Shown: positions 12,908-26,179, numbered from the stretch's first letter. The stretch: 64,000 bases of DNA from Himantopus leucocephalus (GCA_003993805.1 RSEF01000014.1:124001-188000); one strand, 5' to 3'. Numbers and translations are program-made. Notes: generated from the sequence alone by a model not told the origin.

Positions 12908-13252
12908 CTAATTGCTGTGCTTAAAGGTTTCTTGAAGTTTATTGTTGATCACAGTACATTTCTGCTCCAACAGCACTGCTGCCACGCCGCAGCTCCGGAG
13001 AAACAGCAGTACAGTGTCCGTGTGACTTGGCAGGATCCCTTCCCATGAGATGCTCTCCACCTTTATCACATCTCCAGGCACAAGTGGCACACCTGGCCCT
13101 TTCACAGCAGTAAAAGTTAAGTTTAGGTCTTGCCTCACTGTCTGGATGTCTATATCCTTCCTGTACCACAGTGGATGCCTTCTGGAGGGCTTGTCCCTCA
13201 TCTCTGCTCCCCGTTGCTGCAGTGTTTGCTGGGCCTGATGCACGTACAGATG
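12908..13252 (-). CDS. unidentified 114-codon frame, protein-like
   Basis: The frame runs from just after a TGA at 13253-13255 to TAG at 12908-12910 with no interruption. It has an internal ATG about 18 codons in (MRDKPSRRHPLWYRKD), a polar N-terminal half, then a stretch such as GVPLVPGDVIKVES and a hydrophobic LLFLRSCGVAAVLL. I see no convincing splice sites: the best acceptor (AACACTGCAG, ending 13217) lacks a pyrimidine tract. It could be an exon, a fragment of a retrocopy, or a chance frame in a G+C-richer patch, since two plus-strand frames are also open here. No family recognised. Confidence 0.22.
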   Translation of the reverse strand, partial: HLYVHQAQQTLQQRGAEMRDKPSRRHPLWYRKDIDIQTVRQDLNLTFTAVKGPGVPLVPGDVIKVESISWEGILPSHTDTVLLFLRSCGVAAVLLEQKCTVINNKLQETFKHSN

Positions 13253-13824
13253 TCAGGAGAGCTGGGAGAGCCTCGGTGTTTCTCGGCTGTGTTACTCAGG
13301 AGCTCAGCTGGCTTTGTGGGCAGGGCGGAACTGCTGCTCAGAGCCTGGTATAGCCACAGTTATCGTATTAATCCTGTCCAAACTGAAGACTTGGGTACCT
13401 TCAGGAGGCATTGATGTAGATGAGCAAGTCTTCATGGTTTCAATATATATAATTTGTGATTCTTCCAGACACTTATCTTCCTTGTAGATAAATAGGTTTT
13501 GTCTTGTTTGAGCTGCTTTTATTGCCTGATGGGTGTTTGGTTTGATGTACATTGCCTCTGTTAACCAGGAGACTGGAAAATCCTTGTAATTCTGAAGAGG
13601 AGGACGGGACAGGAGAAAGAATTGATTTTTCTGATTCTTCTGCTAAAGTCCTACAGCCCTGGAAACAGGTTATCAGCCTGAGCTCAGCAGGCTCTTTGGT
13701 ACTTCTAGGAGGTCAGAGTTGCACTGGTATTCCATTTTGGAGAGCAAACCAGATTTGAGAGCAATGACAGATCAAGCAGTGTTAGTGGGTTCTTATGGCA
13801 GTGCAGGAGGACTCGGCAGCTCTG

Positions 13825-13905
13825 GTTTCAGATGCCAGATCTGCTTCTGACTCACTGGGGAATTTTAGGCAAATTACTCTTTGGGTCTGTCTTGGGAACA
13901 GTGGC
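13825..13905 (-). mobile_element. MIR SINE fragment, reverse orientation
   Basis: The sequence CTGCTTCTGACTCACTGGGG is followed by AATTTTAGGCAAATTACTCT and TTGGGTCTGTCTTGGG. This parallels the reverse-complement MIR order of a CTGCCACTTACTAGCTGTGTG segment, then ACCTTGGGCAAGTTACTT, then CTGGGCCTCAG. It is diverged but colinear. Confidence 0.65.
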
Positions 13906-16900
13906 TGAAGTGATGTTTGCTGCCTTGCATGGAGGGATTGTCAGGAAAAGTGATTTTAAGTTTATCTTCAGATAACTTAAGCATGTGACAGGACTTCACA
14001 GACATTGAAATGGTAGAAACCAGTAAGTTCTGGCTCGGGTGAGCTGGTCAGAGGTGTGAGAGTTTGGATGACCATCTTACAGATGCTAGGAAAGGACTGG
14101 GGTACAGCTAGACATCCATTCCCTCCTTTGGGATGTCTGTATAATGTCTATAACGGTATTGGATATCCAGGAGCATTTTGGAGCAAGAATCACAGCAGAC
14201 TCGGCAAGGTTTCTTTGGGTTAACGCAGCCCTTGTCGAGTTATAAAAATATGCTTAAAACTGAAGATGGTACTGGAGGAGGCAATGGATCAGGAAGCAGG
14301 ATTTGCATATTCTTGTGAAGTATTTTGCCAACTATTTTGCAAGGTGTAGGTGGGACTGCAGAAAGCCTGCTGTAACCTCCCGTCAGGCTGGGATCCGGGG
14401 TAACCAGGGCGCTTTCGCTGTTCTGAGCAGAGCAGTCTTAAATCTTCACATGGGAACTTTCAGTGAGGGATGATGTAAATAGTCTGTACTACATATAAAC
14501 AAGGTTTTAAGAATATAAAATACTCTAACTTTACTTAACTGATGTTTTGAAATATGGCATTCCCTGTAAAGGAAGAGCCTTAAATTGTATGTACCTAGTG
14601 GGCACACAATGAAACTCTGTTAACTTTTGCATTTATTTTTTTTGCAGAGTATCATTGGTATAATATGATATTATTTATACAAAGTGTGGTTGGGCTTAGT
14701 GTTTTTCCATTTCCAAACTCTTAGTTTTATTTTCAATAGCTGGGAAACTGCATCAAATGTATTTGCAGCTCATACAAGATGAGTCTTAAAATTGTAATGC
14801 TTCAAGAAGCCAAGAGATAAGTGATGTAATACGTGATGAATGAACAAATGAATGCAGCCAGAATGGTTAAACAGCTCCATAGCAATAGGTCTTCACAGAG
14901 AGATACAGGAACCATGTCTGAGGTAAAGCATTCATTTTTGCTGCCATTTAGATGGCAAGATTGAGACAAGATGATCAGATCGTGAAATGGACTTCTCTTA
15001 ACCCTTGTTTAAGGTCAGAGACCTTATGTGTCTTGGCACTGACAGTGGCTGGTGATGCCAGCTGAAATATCTTTTAATACTGGCAGAGTTGGTGCTGGCA
15101 ATGGCAACTAAGGGGTGGAGTGAAATAAGGGATGAATGATAAAAACTGGGGTCCTTTCCAAAGGAGGCACGAGGATGTGTCCAGGCATTAGCATCTGTGT
15201 CCCACAAGATGGATGTAGTGTCAGAGAGTACAAGGACTTTTGCTACAAACTGCAGACTTAGCAGTTGGAGACAGTAAACTTGGGTACTTTGGTCAATTGT
15301 AAAATAATGATGAGCTGCCAAAGTGTCCAGTCTGAAAAGAGCTGACATGATTCTCAATTGCATCAATTAAAATATTCTTGGTGATGATTGGGAGTGTTAA
15401 TACTATAGTATAAGACATTGGCAAGTTTTCATTTAGAATAACCACAAGTACAAGAAAAACTATAAATTAGCTCAAATTTAAAAGCATCAGTGTGTTAAAT
15501 AAACTAAGAAATGTCAAGTCTGTTAGGCTCTTCAAGGACAAGGTCCATTCACAGTCAGTGGGGTTCTGTCCAAAAATCTTCTCACTTCTCATTTATTACA
15601 GAACATTTCTCAGCTCCAGTGAATTAGCCTCTAATTAGAGGTCAAGCTTTTATAAACTAAACATACTTGGGAAAATAAAAACAGGCAACCTGCAGTAAGT
15701 CATCTTGAATGACAAACTTGGAGGAAAAAATAAATGTTTCCCTATGTGCAGAAAATATTACAACAATCTATCTTTTTATGTCATGGTGAACCTCTAGGAA
15801 GGATGTAAAGCAAGGAAAAATAATGGTGATGCCAGATATTAAGTTTAGAATTGTAGCACTTCATTTATTAGACAGCAGAAATCAAAATGTTCCAAAATGT
15901 CTATTTTGTCTGGAAGCAAATGACTTAAAACAATCCCTGTCATGGTTTATTGCACTGGTAAACATTTTGGGAAGCTCTGTATGGAGCACTTTATAAGGAA
16001 ATTAGTTAAATTTTGTGTAAAGAACACATCACTTACTGACTCTTTAGAGAACCTACACCCTGTGGAATTTTAATAAATATGAAAAATAGATTTTTTTTAT
16101 TTCCACTTAACATTCAGGACCTGTTTATTACCTTGCTATTAAGGAAAAGCTGTGAAAATGGAGACCTGTCTTCTCAGGTAAACAGAATAGGCCACAGAGT
16201 CCACTTCTCAGCATGTATTACCAGGGCGTAACATAGGATTACTGAACCCATACAGCTTGTCTCCAGATCTCTTATTGTTTATGTAAAACCTCTGCATATA
16301 CTGTTCATGCCTGTCAGTTTGGGATTGTTTACAACTGTTTGTGTACATCTTTAAAAGTAGAAGTGAGCACAAAGCTGCATTATTAAATTCTGCATTTGCC
16401 TCCATGGGAAATTCCCAGTTTTACATATATGTATGTGAATGCTCCTGCGTATGAATGTCGAGTATATTAAGTAAAATATTTAGACTCTCCATCTATCAGG
16501 TCAAGATGAACCAATAGTCGTGTGATATCACGTCCAGTACGACACAGGCTGTAAAACCTCATTTACTACGGAGGGAAATATTCTTCTGTGCCGTTTAAGA
16601 GAGCGCAGTTTGCATGCAACTGAGAACCTATTTCTTGCATTCGTAATGGTACCCTCGCACTTACACAGATCAGGCTGATGGTCTCAACGTTTGCATATGT
16701 CCAGTCCTTTGAGCACCAGAAGCATTACCAGCCTCAAGTCAAGAAAGTGTACTAAAGTTTCCTATTCTCAGGCCTAATCATCAACTGGAGCAGATGCAAC
16801 AAAAATACCATTAAAAAGACATTTTACATCAAGAGCTGTAAAAGAAATCTATTTACATGCAATTGCATGAATACTTCCAATAAAAAGAGGAGGAGAAAGA

Positions 16901-17046
16901 AGAAGCCAACCAAAACTATAGTAAGGGTATAATATCCCATTACCACAGTTCATAGAAATGGCATCGTACACAATATTGAAACAGAGTGAAGGCATGAGCC
17001 ATTAAGCTGTATTCAGAGCTATAATTGCAGCCTCCAAGTTTAAAAC

Positions 17047-17115
17047 ATATTGGGTCTTATCTTCTGCAGGTGTAAATCAGTCTTGCTGTACCGTTGTCAA
17101 TGGAGCTGCACCCGC
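17047..17115 (+). repeat. ancient amniote-type repeat fragment
   Basis: TTCTGCAGGTGTAAATCAGT is followed by TGTCAATGGAGCTGCACC. The pairing of a GGTGTAAATC box with a CAATGGAGC box recurs elsewhere in the window (48541-48600 and partly at 23205-23262). In my experience of sauropsid sequence this pattern belongs to an old interspersed repeat; I do not name the family. Confidence 0.45.
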
Positions 17116-18826
17116 CTACAGCCACCGAGGATCTGTCTCATCAGGTTCATCTGACACGCTGTGCTGGAAACTGTGTCTTTTGCAAGCTCTACAGTTATTG
17201 CTGCCAAAAACTTTTCAACCTTGAGAGAGTGAAAGAAATGTGTGACAAAACAATTGCACTTTGGGGATAAAGCATGTCCTAAAAAAATCTGTTTTTCTCT
17301 GTCCGGTTGCCAAATGCTTCCTCCTACATAAGCAATTGAAAAGTCTCATTTGAGCAACTTCTCATGAATAGCGTAACTGTTGCAAAAAATGTATGGCCTG
17401 AAAGCCCATCATAAGTATTTAAAACAATCTTTTCTCAGACCCAAGGGGAATAGCTGCCGACCTTCTCTCGCAAGCAAGTTCTGGCCAAATGTGAGGTTGC
17501 TGGTAAGACGGACAGCCACTTGGAAGATGAACTTTTGTCCTTTCTTTTCCCGCAAACACACACCACGCCTGAGCTCTCGGACCAACTATGAGGCTGATTG
17601 CCTGCCCGTTCCCTTTCTGTGGTCCGTCATGGGATATTCCCAACAATCCAGAGTGTTTTGCTAGGTCACTAGCAGACTATCATAAACAAAAAAATACTCG
17701 TATAATTCATATTGGTACAAAAAAGTGCCTGAGAGGTAATGCTATCCTTGTTTACTGATCTGAGACAAGGAGACCTTTAAAGCCACCAGGCCAAAATCTC
17801 CAGAAAACGTGGGGTAAGGTCAGAGTAGCGGCTGCGGCTGCTGCTCCCCAGGAAATCATACTCTTCTATTACCTCTAGCCTAACTCAGCCAGACATCACA
17901 AAGATAAAATGATTGGAGAGAAATGCAGGAGGACAACTTGATCAAGCAAGGAGCTATGCTAGGAACTTGCTGGAATTGCTGAAAAACAAGAAGATGACAA
18001 GATGGGAACAGGTGTAATACTGGTCCAGGAGTAGCAAAGATATCATTACCGGACAATGTCTCCTGCAGTCTGGAGGGAAAAAGTAAATAAGGACATATTG
18101 TCCAAACGGTGGCATCTAATTTAGCAAAAAGCCCTAGAACACAGTTATCCCATCGCTAAACCACAGTGATGACCAACGCGAGGTGAGAAACTCCATCAGG
18201 AGGGCTGAGCCCTGGGTTCTCACACCTTCTACCCTCTTCAGAGGCATTTATATGTGAGGGCTGTGGCTCTGGAGTTTGGGCTTGTGTCTTACAAGCAGGT
18301 GGAAAGTGTTTGGAGGTGGCCACAAAATGGGTTATAAAGTTTGTCAGACGGGTGTTTCTCTGTGCTCCTGGGACAAGAGCGTCTCCCCCAAGAAGGAGCT
18401 GCGCAGTCCTATGTCAGTACAGCAGAGGCTGAGTGCAGTTGTGTGAGGATGATGAGCATCAATAGGACTCTTAGTACTCTAGAAAAATAGTATCTCTGGA
18501 AAAGGATATTTCTGGAAAAATAATATACTCTACTGTTCAAAATTTAGAGCAGCAGATAATTGATGTTTTACCTTGCCTTTTAAAATGGAAGTAAAAAGTA
18601 AATTTAAACTATTTCTGTCATCTAACGTACAGGATTTTTATGCATTAAAGGCTCTGTTATTGTAGCATTTATATAGCGAGAGAAGTCTTAATTTATCCCT
18701 ATTGATTTTAACTTTGACTTACTTTTACACTGTGGGCAAGCTTCTTCAAAAATCAATATTTTTACATTTTGACAAATCTGCTGCAAATGCATTGTTTTAC
18801 CTATCAATCCTTGACTTGTGAGTAGC

Positions 18827-18861
18827 AATAAAATATATGCAAAAAAAAAAAAAAAGAAAAA
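18827..18861 (+). repeat. AATAAA followed by poly-A: possible retroposed transcript end
   Basis: AATAAA at 18827-18832 is followed after eight bases by a run of 15 A (18841-18855) and then an A-rich tail with G interruptions. This is the signature of the 3' end of a retroposed polyadenylated RNA. Upstream sequence (from about 18.55 kb) is A+T-rich and UTR-like, with no recognisable coding region. I found no clear target-site duplication. A chance A-run is the alternative. Confidence 0.35.
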
Positions 18862-19107
18862 GGAAAGCTAGTCAGCATAAAACCTTCCCTGTCTTATTTA
18901 ACGTTGCTCACAGTAAGACACATTGAGCATATGTGGTATACACTCTCTGCTAAGTGATCAGGGTTTGAATTGAAGGTCTCACTCGAAATTATGACGTTGT
19001 GGGATATCTTATACCTCAAATTGGGTAATTTAACAGAAATGCTAGGGAGAAACTTTCCAAGTGTATTAAACTTTAAAAGCACATTAGAAGTACAGTTGAC
19101 CGCTAGT

Positions 19108-19200
19108 ATCCTCATTTTGCAGGCAGAGGAAAAAAAGTCAAGGTGATAGGAAGGCCGTGTAGCAGATAAGGAATTTTCTCAGAGTGGATGTGGAGCTCCT
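19108..19200 (+). mobile_element. MIR-like SINE fragment
   Basis: TATCCTCATTTTGCAGGCAG followed by AGGAAAAAAAGTCAAGGTGA matches the MIR core start and the following gap-prone part. The downstream GGATGTGGAGCTCCTGCC fits the 3' part loosely. Confidence 0.5.
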
Positions 19201-20369
19201 GCCTTGGGCACTATTTAGTGGAGCACATCTGACTATGGGACCAAACTTCCTCCCACTGTAAGTCCCCAAAACTGTGATGTTGCACAGGGCGCTTCTTGTA
19301 GACAGTCTCTAGAAGTTCTGCTTTTTTGCTTCACTGAAAGCCATGGGATGTTGCCATTGACTTCAACAGCCACAAAGACAGCTCCAAAATATCTTTATAC
19401 TATTTTTTTTTTTTTTAAAATGGGCTGCTTCCATTAAAACTTCCCTTAAGCAACATTAACTTTTGTGACCGGCACTTAGCAGGTCATCTTGGGTCTCACT
19501 GACATTGGCAGGATTAAGCGGGGTCTTAATTTTAATAATGAGCAGCTGTCAGACAAATAACTTCTACTGCTGTTTATTCACAAATGTAAATTCCTTTAAC
19601 AGTCATTGAGGGCTCTGAAGGACACCTGTTGTTTAATTTCTTCCAGTAAATGCATTTATTATGATTATGTGGCGCTCGGAGTCAGGAGCGCCTCCCTGCC
19701 TTTTACAGGGAGCTAAGGAGGAAGGATGATGGGCATCTCAAGTCCAGTTAAGTCTGCCCAGCAGGCAAATATCCAAGGGCGCTGCACACATTTCCCCTCA
19801 GGGTGGGTTCGATGGCTATTTTAGGGAGAGGTAGAGACCAGGAGCCGCTATTGCACTGATTTCAGCTGAAAAATGACCTTTAGCTCACAGAGTTGCTCGG
19901 ACAGAGGAGCCCACTCCTGCATCCCACCTGGGTGAGGACAAGGTTGAGGAAAGCTCCTGCTGCAGTCCCCGAAGGTGCTTTTGACTGGCCCTGTTCGCCT
20001 CCGCACTGCAATGCACAGCGGCTGCAGCCCAGGAGCTGCTACGTCCCGGCCAAGCAGGAGTGCCGCCTTCTCTTCAAAGCAAGGCAGAGGGTGTCCCCCT
20101 CAATGAAACAGCCTTCCTACGTTCAGCAGGAAACTGTTCTGCAAATGAAACGTTCATGTCAGGTGAAGTCTCCCCTGCCTTCCTCCCATAGCCGTGCAGG
20201 CAGGCTTCTTGCTGGAGCGCACACAAGGAGCGCGTAAAGGCAGAAACTGCCTTTCAAACAGAATGAATGCTGATGGCACATAATGCTTATTGCTAAATCC
20301 ATGCTGCGGCTGATAGCATCGCACTAGATAGTTACACTTAGTTGTCCATTATTCCTCATCCTTAACCAG

Positions 20370-20412
20370 CAGGAAGAGGTGTGTTCAAGAACGTCATACA
20401 GGGTAGCACAAG
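20370..20412 (+). other. candidate 43-nt exon
   Basis: The acceptor TATTCCTCATCCTTAACCAG (ending 20369) and the donor GCACAAG|GTAAGG (at 20413) are good. Two frames are open (QEEVCSRTSYRVAQ in phase 0). There is no independent support. Confidence 0.13.
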
Positions 20413-23204
20413 GTAAGGTAAAGGCTTGTTACAAGAAGAGAGTGAATCAAGAGCACAAAATGAGAGGTCTGGAACCCTGCAAAATGAGGCTCTGAAATAC
20501 ATATTGCTATTATTTAATGATAATATTAATCCAGCCAGACAGTTTATTGCTTCCTGCTCTTACCCCACGCTGTAAGCCATCATTCATATACTGCACAAAG
20601 TTGGTTGCTCTGGAAGAGTTTCTCTGTCCAACAGAGAAAACAGGAAAAACAGGTAGAGACTACTCTGCAGTCCCCCAGATGCCTTGTAGTGCCAGTCACT
20701 CCGCTGATCTGTCCCTGGGGATTCAGGGTCCCTAACTGTGGAGGACACAGTCCTGGAGCCCTTCCTCCTGGTACTGATGGAGATAGTGCTGGCTCTGAAG
20801 TCACTGGACTGTTAAAATACATGTATTTCCCTTTTGGTTTTGAGATGCTCTCAATGGTAATTACAGTGACTCACTAATAAAGATCCCATTTTTCTTGTGA
20901 GAGTACAAGACAATACCTTGATTTCTTGCATGAGAAGGGTGCCCAGGGTGCCCCCAGCCCAGTTTTCAATGCTATAATCACAGAGGTCTTGCTATGACAA
21001 GTAAGAACAGGGAGAGTTTTCCAAATTTCTAGAGGCCAAGGACACCCCTAGGCACGAGTTATGCATGAAAATCCTGCTTTGTTGTTCCTTGTTGTCATTT
21101 CTCCTAATCAGTAGTCTCCATGAGCTGAGTATCAACTGCCTCTCTGATTTAGGGGATGGAGATCAATTGTCTAATAGTGTAGTATTACCCTTTTGATAGT
21201 TACTAGTATTAGCTATATATAAAATGATAACAAGACACTGATTGGACTGCCTTAGTGTAAGTTATTTATGTCATATTGCTCGTATCCAATTTCATTGTTA
21301 TTTTGTAGGTTTTTCTGGACCTTCTTGAACAGCCCTACAGTTTCACATCAAGCTGTGAAGTGCTAGACTGCTGAGACTATGCTATATATCAGAAGAAAAA
21401 TCAAAAACGCTCAGGGCACAAGCACCTCAGTGCTGAACTATGATATTAGGAGTTAAAAGCTGGAGATAGTTAAGAAAGACATAACCACACTTTTGGGTTT
21501 TTTTCCCACTCCAAGGGCAGGATGCCATTTGCACTCTTGCCCTTTTTGTTTTTAGATGCAAGCCTGAATCAAGCCAAAGAGATCTTGTTTTGCTGAGATG
21601 TTAAGCAACTTTTTTTTTTATTTTTTAAATAAAAGGACTCAGCTAAGTAATTCTGACCATTTAACTGGAAAATACTCTGTACTGTTCTTGCTAACCCCTC
21701 TGAACAAGGCAACATTATCACCCGCATGCAGAAAAGTCCCTGACAGAAAGCACACATTCAGAGTATCTTTAATACAGTACAAATAAGGGGGTGGGACTGA
21801 ACTTTGGGGTGCTTTTGCAGTCATGCCATCTATTCCTCTGAAAGTGCATGCCCTCTGCCTGCTTCCAGGGAAACACCAAATTGCATTATCAGCTGCCCTG
21901 GACGCACAGAACTGGTGCAGAGATTAGAGCATCTGACAGCATCAACTGTTTGTTCTGCGTTCAAGAATATCCTTCTCCACAGATGTCCCTTATCTGTAAT
22001 ATTGTATATTCGGTCAGTACATTCAAGTAATGCACAGGAGTAGAATACCTGGGGTGGAATCCAGATGGGGAAGCACTTGGCACAGTCTGAATCACAACAG
22101 AGCTACAAAAAGCCCTTTTCAGCAATGCTGGACAGTAAAGCCAGAAAGAATACAATTAATGGGATCTAAAATTCACCAGTTTCTGCTCAGTGGTTGGAAA
22201 CTTACTGTACGCTTCCTTTGGGTCTGCTTGCTAACTTTCCCCAGGACCGAAAGCTGTTTTCCTCTCCAGTTGGGTCAAATGACTGTCAGTACCTGCAGCC
22301 AGCTGGGGAGGGAGAGCTGTGGTGGCACTTTGCTGGTGCCACCTGAACATGTGGCATGTGGGCACCCCTTTCCCCCAGCCCTCGCTGCCCCTACAGTGCG
22401 TCAGCCACGCCAACACCACATCAGCCGACATCCTCAATGCAAACATTGCCGCTGCTTTAAAAAATGGTGCAGGACTGAAACACATGCACAGAAAAAGATC
22501 TTGCCTTTTTTGTCAAAATACTGATTATTGCTTTTAGGGTAACATCTTTCATGAAAAGGGTTTTAATTCCAGAATGTAGAAAACACCTTGAAGTTTGGGA
22601 GCTTTGCTTTTTGTTAGGAATGTCATACCTGATTTTTAATACTATAGGCTCTTGCTCTTCTGTCCCCACTGGGGTACGAGGCATCACTTGTCATAAATAG
22701 GAAACACGCAGTCATTTTCTATGCATAGGGGAAGCACTTTGTTCTCAGAGAAAGATGAATTATGTAGTCCAAACAGGTGACACACAGTAGATGTTGTTGC
22801 TTTCCATAACCTGAGATGTAACCCAGCTCTGCCCTTTGCTTTTGCAGATGTCAGCCATACGATCTGCTGATGAAAAAAAATAAATACGTGCATCGCTGTG
22901 GAAACACTGAGCAGTTCTGTGGTCTTTTCTGCACTCTGCTCAGGCTGTGCATTTTTAAATAGCATGACCTTTATTGATTCTTACAAAAAATGAACTGTGT
23001 AAGATGGAAAACCTGAAAAGTATACTGTCAGAGTTTCCTTTTAGGACAAAGCATACAATTATACTACAGAAATGTTAAAACTAGAAGAGATGAAATCAGT
23101 TGATTTCCTCTGAAAACGTTTGAAAGAGCTTCAGAAAAACAGAATGGGTGACAACAGGAAACAGAGATCTGATCGGGGAGACAGTAGGATGGGAAAAACA
23201 CTTG

Positions 23205-23262
23205 CTCCATTGAAGTCAGAGGTAGTTTTGGCATTGCCTTCAATGGAATGAGGATTTCATCA
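23205..23262 (+). repeat. ancient amniote-type repeat fragment
   Basis: CCATTGAAGTCAGAGGTAG and GCCTTCAATGGAATGAGGAT match the CATTGACTTCAATGGAGCAGGAT type of box seen in the related fragments. It is short and diverged. Confidence 0.4.
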
Positions 23263-24241
23263 GTTATAATGTTTAATACACCACAATGTTCTAGCCTTGT
23301 GCCTGAGGAGGATGCTGTGACCTGAAATCCTTCTCTTTGCCGTAGGTGTTAGCTGGCTCCCGGTAGCTACCTGCTGTCAGGTGCTGGCTGGGAAGTGGTG
23401 CAAACAGCCCGGGAAGGGGAAATCTGTGTGACAGCATGAGCCTTACTGCCTTGCATTCCTCCTGTTTTCTGCATCCAGGCCAGCTCTTTTCTTCCTCCTC
23501 TCATGAAAGCTACAGACATGTTCTCTTTCTGTACAAGAGGTCCTCCACCCTGGTTTCTCCAAGGATCCCTAAAGCAGCTTCTCTCAGCAGGGCCTCCTGA
23601 GGGCCAATTCCCAGACCTGCCAAATCCGCTTTTCTTCCCCTCTTCGCTCCAAGTTGCTGTCCCCATGCTCTTTTAGCAGTGAGAAGATAGGCCAAAAACC
23701 ATGAGCCCTTTTGCAGCCTCCATCCTCGTTCATAGCTGCTCCTTGCCCCAGCTGGGTAGCGTAAGATCTTCAGTTGTAGCCTTTATTACTAGTCTCCAGT
23801 GAGACTAAGTTTTACCCTAAGTAAAACATTGAAGCAATTGCTTTGTAAAGGACTTAGCAGTGGCTTTGCTTCCTCTTCTTCAATTGATCAAATTCTGGAT
23901 GGCTGTAGAAGGAACGCAAGTGTCGTGGTTTAGCAGATAACCACATAGTTACAGTGTGCTGGATAGCGCAGCAAGTAGTTATAACTCCATGGTCTTGTGC
24001 TGTTCTTGGCTACTGCCAGCATGAAGTACCAAAAAAGTAAGTACTCAAATGAAGTCACTCAAATGTTACTGGAAAATATAACTGTGCTTACTGGGTTTCA
24101 CATTTTCAACATCTACATTATTCTAGGACTAATGGCAGCAAACTTTGTTTCTGCTCTTGCATAGCTTTTAGGTGCAAACTCCATTTGAATTAGTACCCAA
24201 AAGTCTAGTCTTAACAAACCAACTTTCCTAATTCAAAGGGG

Positions 24242-24409
24242 ATGGAAGACAAATTTAAGAAGTACTGCGCTGCTTTGTGTCACTGCAAAACAGCAGGTAT
24301 TCTTCAAACAGCCGCAATGTCAGGTGGCCCAGACTCCCTGAAGAAAGACAAAGATGGGAAGATCCTGCCAAAAATAGGAAAACTGGGACTTGTGCTATTA
24401 GACCGTTAG
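24242..24409 (+). CDS. small ORF, 55 codons, unknown
   Basis: The ATG has G at -3 and G at +4 (GGGGATGGA). The frame begins MEDKFKKYCAALCHCKTAG and ends with TAG at 24407-24409. It contains SGGPDS, formally matching the SGGxDS PP-loop signature. The rest of a PP-loop ATPase domain is absent, so I treat that as coincidence. The peptide is lysine- and cysteine-rich. A possible donor (CAGCAG|GTATTC) lies at about 24296. Confidence 0.12.
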   Translation: MEDKFKKYCAALCHCKTAGILQTAAMSGGPDSLKKDKDGKILPKIGKLGLVLLDR

Positions 24410-26179
24410 TCTGGCAGGTCTGAGAGGGGCTATCTATCAGAGGGGCTGGCCACTGGGTTATTCATCAGCATTGCCTGCAGCCTGCACATTCCTTATGGCT
24501 GACGAAGAACCGGGACAATTTCCTACATCTGGTTAGGTGAAGGCTGTTCATGAAAGTTATGACACTTAAATCTGTGGGGGATATTTCTGAGACTGTTTCT
24601 GGGAGATGATTTACCATAATAGTAGGTGAAACTGCAGACTCCTCCAGAAAAGAACATTTGATGTCTAACACAGACAGCTGCTGATGTAAATGTTTATGAA
24701 GAGTTTGTTAAGTATGTAACATTGCCTGTATGGTAATGCAGAAATTGTACTGCTAGTAAAAGATATGTTATGATATAAAAATCAGTGGATGAGGAATGGA
24801 TGAGAATGGTGCCAAAACAGGACCACTGCTATGACAAATGTAGTGCCAAGCGAGTGCAGCAAGAAGAAAATCTATTACCTACATATATTCACTGTTAGTG
24901 GCATATCTTGAATTTGTCACTTTAAGATGCTGTTAAAATTAATACTGTACTGAGAGGTACTCTTGGAACTATGTATAAAATTGCCTAATTAGTTAAAAAA
25001 AGAAGAATTCCAATGAGGTGCTAGATTTTGGGAGACAAACAGTGAGCTGTTAAGTACACCACCAGGCGCTCATAAAATGGACTCTCCTCAGAGAAGAATG
25101 CTTTGTCTCTGATTTCTGAGAACTGCTTTGCAGCAGGAACTGAAGTAGGAACTAAAGATCACATCTGCAAATCTTTCAATTTTGAAAGGTATTCTTTTGC
25201 TTATTAAAAGGGCATTTTACTGAATGGATTCATACAGCAAATCACTGGGTTTAATTAAGTGAAATAAATTACCCTCTTATTGAAACTCTCTTTCATTTAC
25301 AGATGCATACCCTGAAATCACTGGTCATTAGTTTCCATGTCTATGATTTAATCTGACAGTGAAACAGAGGGAATCCCTGATATTCACCTCTGGCAAAACA
25401 AATGTGAACATTTTTCAGATCTCTTTCTCTTCTTCCCATCCAGTCCACTGTAGGACCCAGCACTGTATTTAATGGCCTGGCTGTGTGCTGTGGGATCTGT
25501 AAAATAATCAGAATAGCTAAACCTTTGGTCCTTCTGAGCTAACAGCTGATAGGAGAGACCAACACACTTTAGAAGGCAGAATGGTGTCAGAAATAAAGAA
25601 GAAAGCACAGGCAGGCGCAGGAGCTGGCACAGAGCATTCTGCGTGCGTAGGGAGGGAAGTGTTAGAAATGCCAGAAGACACGGGCAGCGGGATGCACGGG
25701 AGCAAACAGAGACCTCCCCAGGTCCAAGCTGTGATGACCAGGCCTTTTTCAGGTGGGGTTGTTCTCTGAGCTGCACCGGTTAGGAGTGCTGAGCGTGGTT
25801 AGAGGTGGGGAGGGACTGAGCTGAACATTTCTGCAACCCAGACCTCTGGTGCCCCTGCACCTCAGCACTCTGCACATGGATTTGTCCTCCCCACCATCAG
25901 TGGTTGTGAGTGTTCATGTTGTCTGGCAGTAAGCACCACAGCAAGGCCTATAGGTATAATCTTCTCTAGCGTGGCAGTACCCGAGTCAGTAAGTGAAATC
26001 ACAGCCTTGTATTGATTTTATGTTCTGCTGATAATGAATTTGGGAATCCTCTGGGATTAGGTAAACACACTGACACAGAGCTATGGGGTAGGCTCCTGTA
26101 TTTTTTTTTCACAGCAGCTACCCACTATTGACACACGCATTTTTGTTACAATGATGTATTAAAATTCAATATGTGTCTC

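Larger units (their letters stand above)
13256..20369. other. gene-free stretch with scattered old repeats
   Basis: MIR remnants, one amniote-type repeat fragment, the possible retroposon end at 18.83 kb and a T14 run at 19403-19416 are present. A GCGGCTGCGGCTGCTGCT stretch lies at about 17829-17846. No exon is supported. Confidence 0.5.

Noticed and set aside
22030..22524. 164-codon plus-strand frame
   Set aside because: It has no domain, no consistent composition, overlapping frames on both strands and no supporting splice or promoter signals.
24320..24337. SGGPDS read as a PP-loop (tRNA lysidine synthase type) ATPase motif
   Set aside because: The host frame is 55 codons with no Rossmann-like pattern before or after, so the match is coincidental.
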